From Kitasatospora gansuensis (GTDB lineage Bacteria > Actinomycetota > Actinomycetes > Streptomycetales > Streptomycetaceae): a DNA stretch of 64,000 nucleotides. Location: the NCBI RefSeq assembly GCF_014203705.1, contig NZ_JACHJR010000001.1, positions 124,001 through 188,000 of the forward strand, given 5' to 3'. Positions 62,348 through 64,000 of this stretch are shown piece after piece. Position numbers and translations under genes: made by a program. Every line of letters begins with the position of its first letter. The stretch's first letter is position 1. The notes under the pieces are model-generated. The model was not told where the DNA came from, did not search any database, and saw only the letters and a list, made by a program, of their open reading frames with translations.

Positions 62348-63574
62348 ATGGCTCGTCATACCCCTTTGACCAGCAGGTTCATGCTCGTCGTGCCACCGCT
62401 GACCGGTCACGTATTTCCCACAATTGGTCTAGGCCGCGAGCTGTTGGCCCGTGGTCATCAAGTGGTCTGGACCGGTTCGGAGCCCGTGCTGCGCCAACTG
62501 CTGGACCCGGGCAGCGAGATCATCGGCACCGGATCCCGGCTGTTCCGCCCGCAGGGCGGCTCGGGCCCGGCGGCGGTGCACTCGCTCTGGGACGGCTTCG
62601 TGGTGCCGTACGCGCGCTTCACCGCCAAGGCCCTGGACGCCGCCGTCCGCAGCCGGCGGCCCGACGTACTGCTGGTCGACCAGCACACCCCGGCGGGCGC
62701 CCTGACGGCGCATCGGCACGGGCTGCCCTGGGCCTCGCTGGCGCCGGGCCTGATGGAGCTGGGGCGACCGTTCCCCGAGCTGGAGCCGTGGATCGAGGAG
62801 CGGCTGCGCGGCCTGTGGCAGCGGGCCGGGCTCCCGGCCGGGGAGTACCTGGACCCGCGCATCTCCCCCGATCTGGTCCTGGCGCTGACCGGCTCGACCT
62901 TGGCCGGCGGCCCGCTCCCGGCGGAGTACGCGCTGGTCGGCCCGGTGCTGACGGACCGTCCGGCCCAGCCGGACTTCCCGTGGGAGCGGCTCGACCCGAC
63001 CCGGCGTCAGGTGCTGGTCTCGATGGGCACCCTGGCCGAGGAGCTGACGGCGGACTTCCTGCGCCGGACGGCCGCCGCACTGCGCCTGCTCGGCCCGGGG
63101 GTACAGGCGGTGGTGGTGGCGCCGCGCGAGCTCTGGCCGGAGTTCCCGGACGGGACGGTGACCGTGGAGCGGGCGCCGGTCCTGGAACTGCTGGCGGGCG
63201 GCACGGTGGCGGCGCTGCTCGGCCACGGCGGGCTCAACACCACCGGCGAGGCGCTCGTCCACGGCGTACCGCCGGTGCTGGCGCCGATCCGGCACGACCA
63301 GCCGCTGGTCGCGGAGCGGGTGGCCGCGGCCGGGGCCGGGCTGCGGATCTCCTTCGAGCAGGCCGGACCCGGCGAGATCGCCGGGGCGCTGCGCCGGGCG
63401 CTGGACGAACCGGCCCTGCGCGCCGGGGCCGAGCGGCTCGGCGCCGAACTTCGGGCGAAGGGTGGCGCACGCACGGCAGTTGACCGGCTTGAGCTGCTGG
63501 CCCTGACGGCGGCTCAGCGCGGAAACCAGTTGGTCCAGACCATTGTTGCGGAGCCCGCCGAGCCCCTAGGGTGA
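62348..63574 (+). CDS. MGT-family glycosyltransferase
   Basis: 408 residues, GT-B fold of the macrolide/UGT type: N-terminal FMLVVPPLTGHVFPTIGLG, and the C-terminal nucleotide-sugar motif LLGHGGLNTTGEALVHGVPP VLAP region with HGG and an acidic DQ pair (RHDQPL). Such enzymes glycosylate natural products or inactivate antibiotics. Divergent from the biosynthetic operon across about 90 bases and followed by an exporter ATPase, so it may glycosylate the operon's product. Start ATG at 62348; an internal ATG is also possible. Confidence 0.85.
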   Translation: MARHTPLTSRFMLVVPPLTGHVFPTIGLGRELLARGHQVVWTGSEPVLRQLLDPGSEIIGTGSRLFRPQGGSGPAAVHSLWDGFVVPYARFTAKALDAAVRSRRPDVLLVDQHTPAGALTAHRHGLPWASLAPGLMELGRPFPELEPWIEERLRGLWQRAGLPAGEYLDPRISPDLVLALTGSTLAGGPLPAEYALVGPVLTDRPAQPDFPWERLDPTRRQVLVSMGTLAEELTADFLRRTAAALRLLGPGVQAVVVAPRELWPEFPDGTVTVERAPVLELLAGGTVAALLGHGGLNTTGEALVHGVPPVLAPIRHDQPLVAERVAAAGAGLRISFEQAGPGEIAGALRRALDEPALRAGAERLGAELRAKGGARTAVDRLELLALTAAQRGNQLVQTIVAEPAEPLG

Positions 63575-63646
63575 CCGGACAGGCCCTGGCCGCCGTTGTG
63601 CGCCGGGCCTTCCCCTGACAGCCCACCCCAGTACGGGAGTTCCGGC

Positions 63647-64000
63647 TTGATCGAGACCACGGGGCTGCGCAAGTCCTACCAGTCCCGCAAGGGCCGCCAG
63701 GCCACCACGGTCGACGCCGTCACCGGCCTCGACCTGAGCGTCGCCGCCGGCCAGATCTACGGCTTCCTCGGCCCCAACGGCGCCGGGAAGACCACCACCC
63801 TGCGGATGCTCGCCACCCTGATCCGCCCGGACGGCGGCGAGGCCACCGTCGCGGGCGCGGACCTGCGACGCGACCCTGCCGGGGTTCGCCGCCGGATCGG
63901 CTACGTCGCCCAGGGCGGCGGCACCACCGACACCGTCAGCGGCCGGGAGGAGCTCGTCCACCAGGCCAGACTGCACGGCATCGGCAAGGCCGAGGCCCGG
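63647..64000 (+). CDS. DrrA-like ABC transporter ATPase, 3' end outside window
   Basis: 118 residues visible: Walker A GPNGAGKTT, Q-loop GYVAQGGGTTD. It matches DrrA-type ATPases of drug exporters. TTG start at 63647 after GGGAG. It begins 72 bases after the glycosyltransferase in the same direction and probably exports the same product. The signature and Walker B motifs lie beyond the window. Confidence 0.88.
   Translation, partial: MIETTGLRKSYQSRKGRQATTVDAVTGLDLSVAAGQIYGFLGPNGAGKTTTLRMLATLIRPDGGEATVAGADLRRDPAGVRRRIGYVAQGGGTTDTVSGREELVHQARLHGIGKAEAR

Noticed and set aside
1..64000. tRNA or rRNA genes
   Set aside because: No stretch with a recognisable tRNA cloverleaf core (GGTTCGAATCC-like T-arm) or rRNA sequence was seen.

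Overview
The window is high-GC DNA (third codon positions almost all G or C, many GTG/TTG starts, short intergenic gaps) with typical actinomycete families: LacI, TetR and ArsR regulators, secreted GH43 enzymes with AbfB or ricin-type lectin domains, a Septum_form protein, and DrrA-like and FtsX-like ABC transporters. It reads as a Streptomyces or Kitasatospora chromosome; the genus cannot be settled from the sequence alone. I saw no rRNA, tRNA or CRISPR array.

Layout. 1-762: 5' part of a radical SAM gene behind a 64-residue ORF that looks like a RiPP precursor. 870-2322: DUF4386 membrane protein divergent from a TetR regulator, with two near-identical palindromic operators between them. 2523-19648: an arabinan/L-arabinose locus, all on the minus strand. 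It holds four secreted GH43 enzymes, an aldose 1-epimerase, araA-araD-araB, a sugar ABC transporter (two permeases, double ATPase, lipoprotein) and a LacI regulator. Three copies of a TGTTA(N4)TAACA-like operator precede the GH43 operon, araB and the binding protein. Polymers would be cut outside the cell, the sugar imported and converted to D-xylulose-5-phosphate.

19954-29952: an accessory region with a small membrane protein, an E9imm-like peptide, an ArsR regulator, a secreted peptide, a methyltransferase and three transposon units: a decayed IS701-type unit carrying a DUF5958 gene, a complete IS701-type unit carrying an unknown 150-residue gene, and an IS982-type unit carrying an unknown 164-residue gene. 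The last two abut and share one CTAG. A secreted beta-helix enzyme follows. 30039-31671: a three-gene operon (membrane protein, XRE regulator, quinone-oxidoreductase-like MDR) with a repeat-rich promoter. 34340-37468: a cobalamin riboswitch and a BtuC-BtuD-BtuF-type transporter. 37524-54693: housekeeping-like genes, including a large FtsX permease pair with its ATPase, PNPOx-like, RluA-like, two SGNH hydrolases and an AurF-like diiron oxygenase.

56951-62259: a compact minus-strand biosynthetic operon with a KASIII-like enzyme, acyl carrier protein, a truncated ketosynthase-like protein lacking the Cys, an Sfp-type phosphopantetheinyl transferase, an amino acid:carrier-protein ligase (seryl-tRNA-synthetase-like) and a free-standing condensation domain. 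Divergent from it are an MGT-type glycosyltransferase and the start of a DrrA-like exporter ATPase. I recognise no known product for this set.

Three copies of a MITE-like element (2323, 49953, 54694) with 20-bp inverted ends, and the IS701/IS982 units, sit at CTAG or a related site. In four cases that CTAG contains, or lies directly at, the TAG stop codon of a neighbouring gene.
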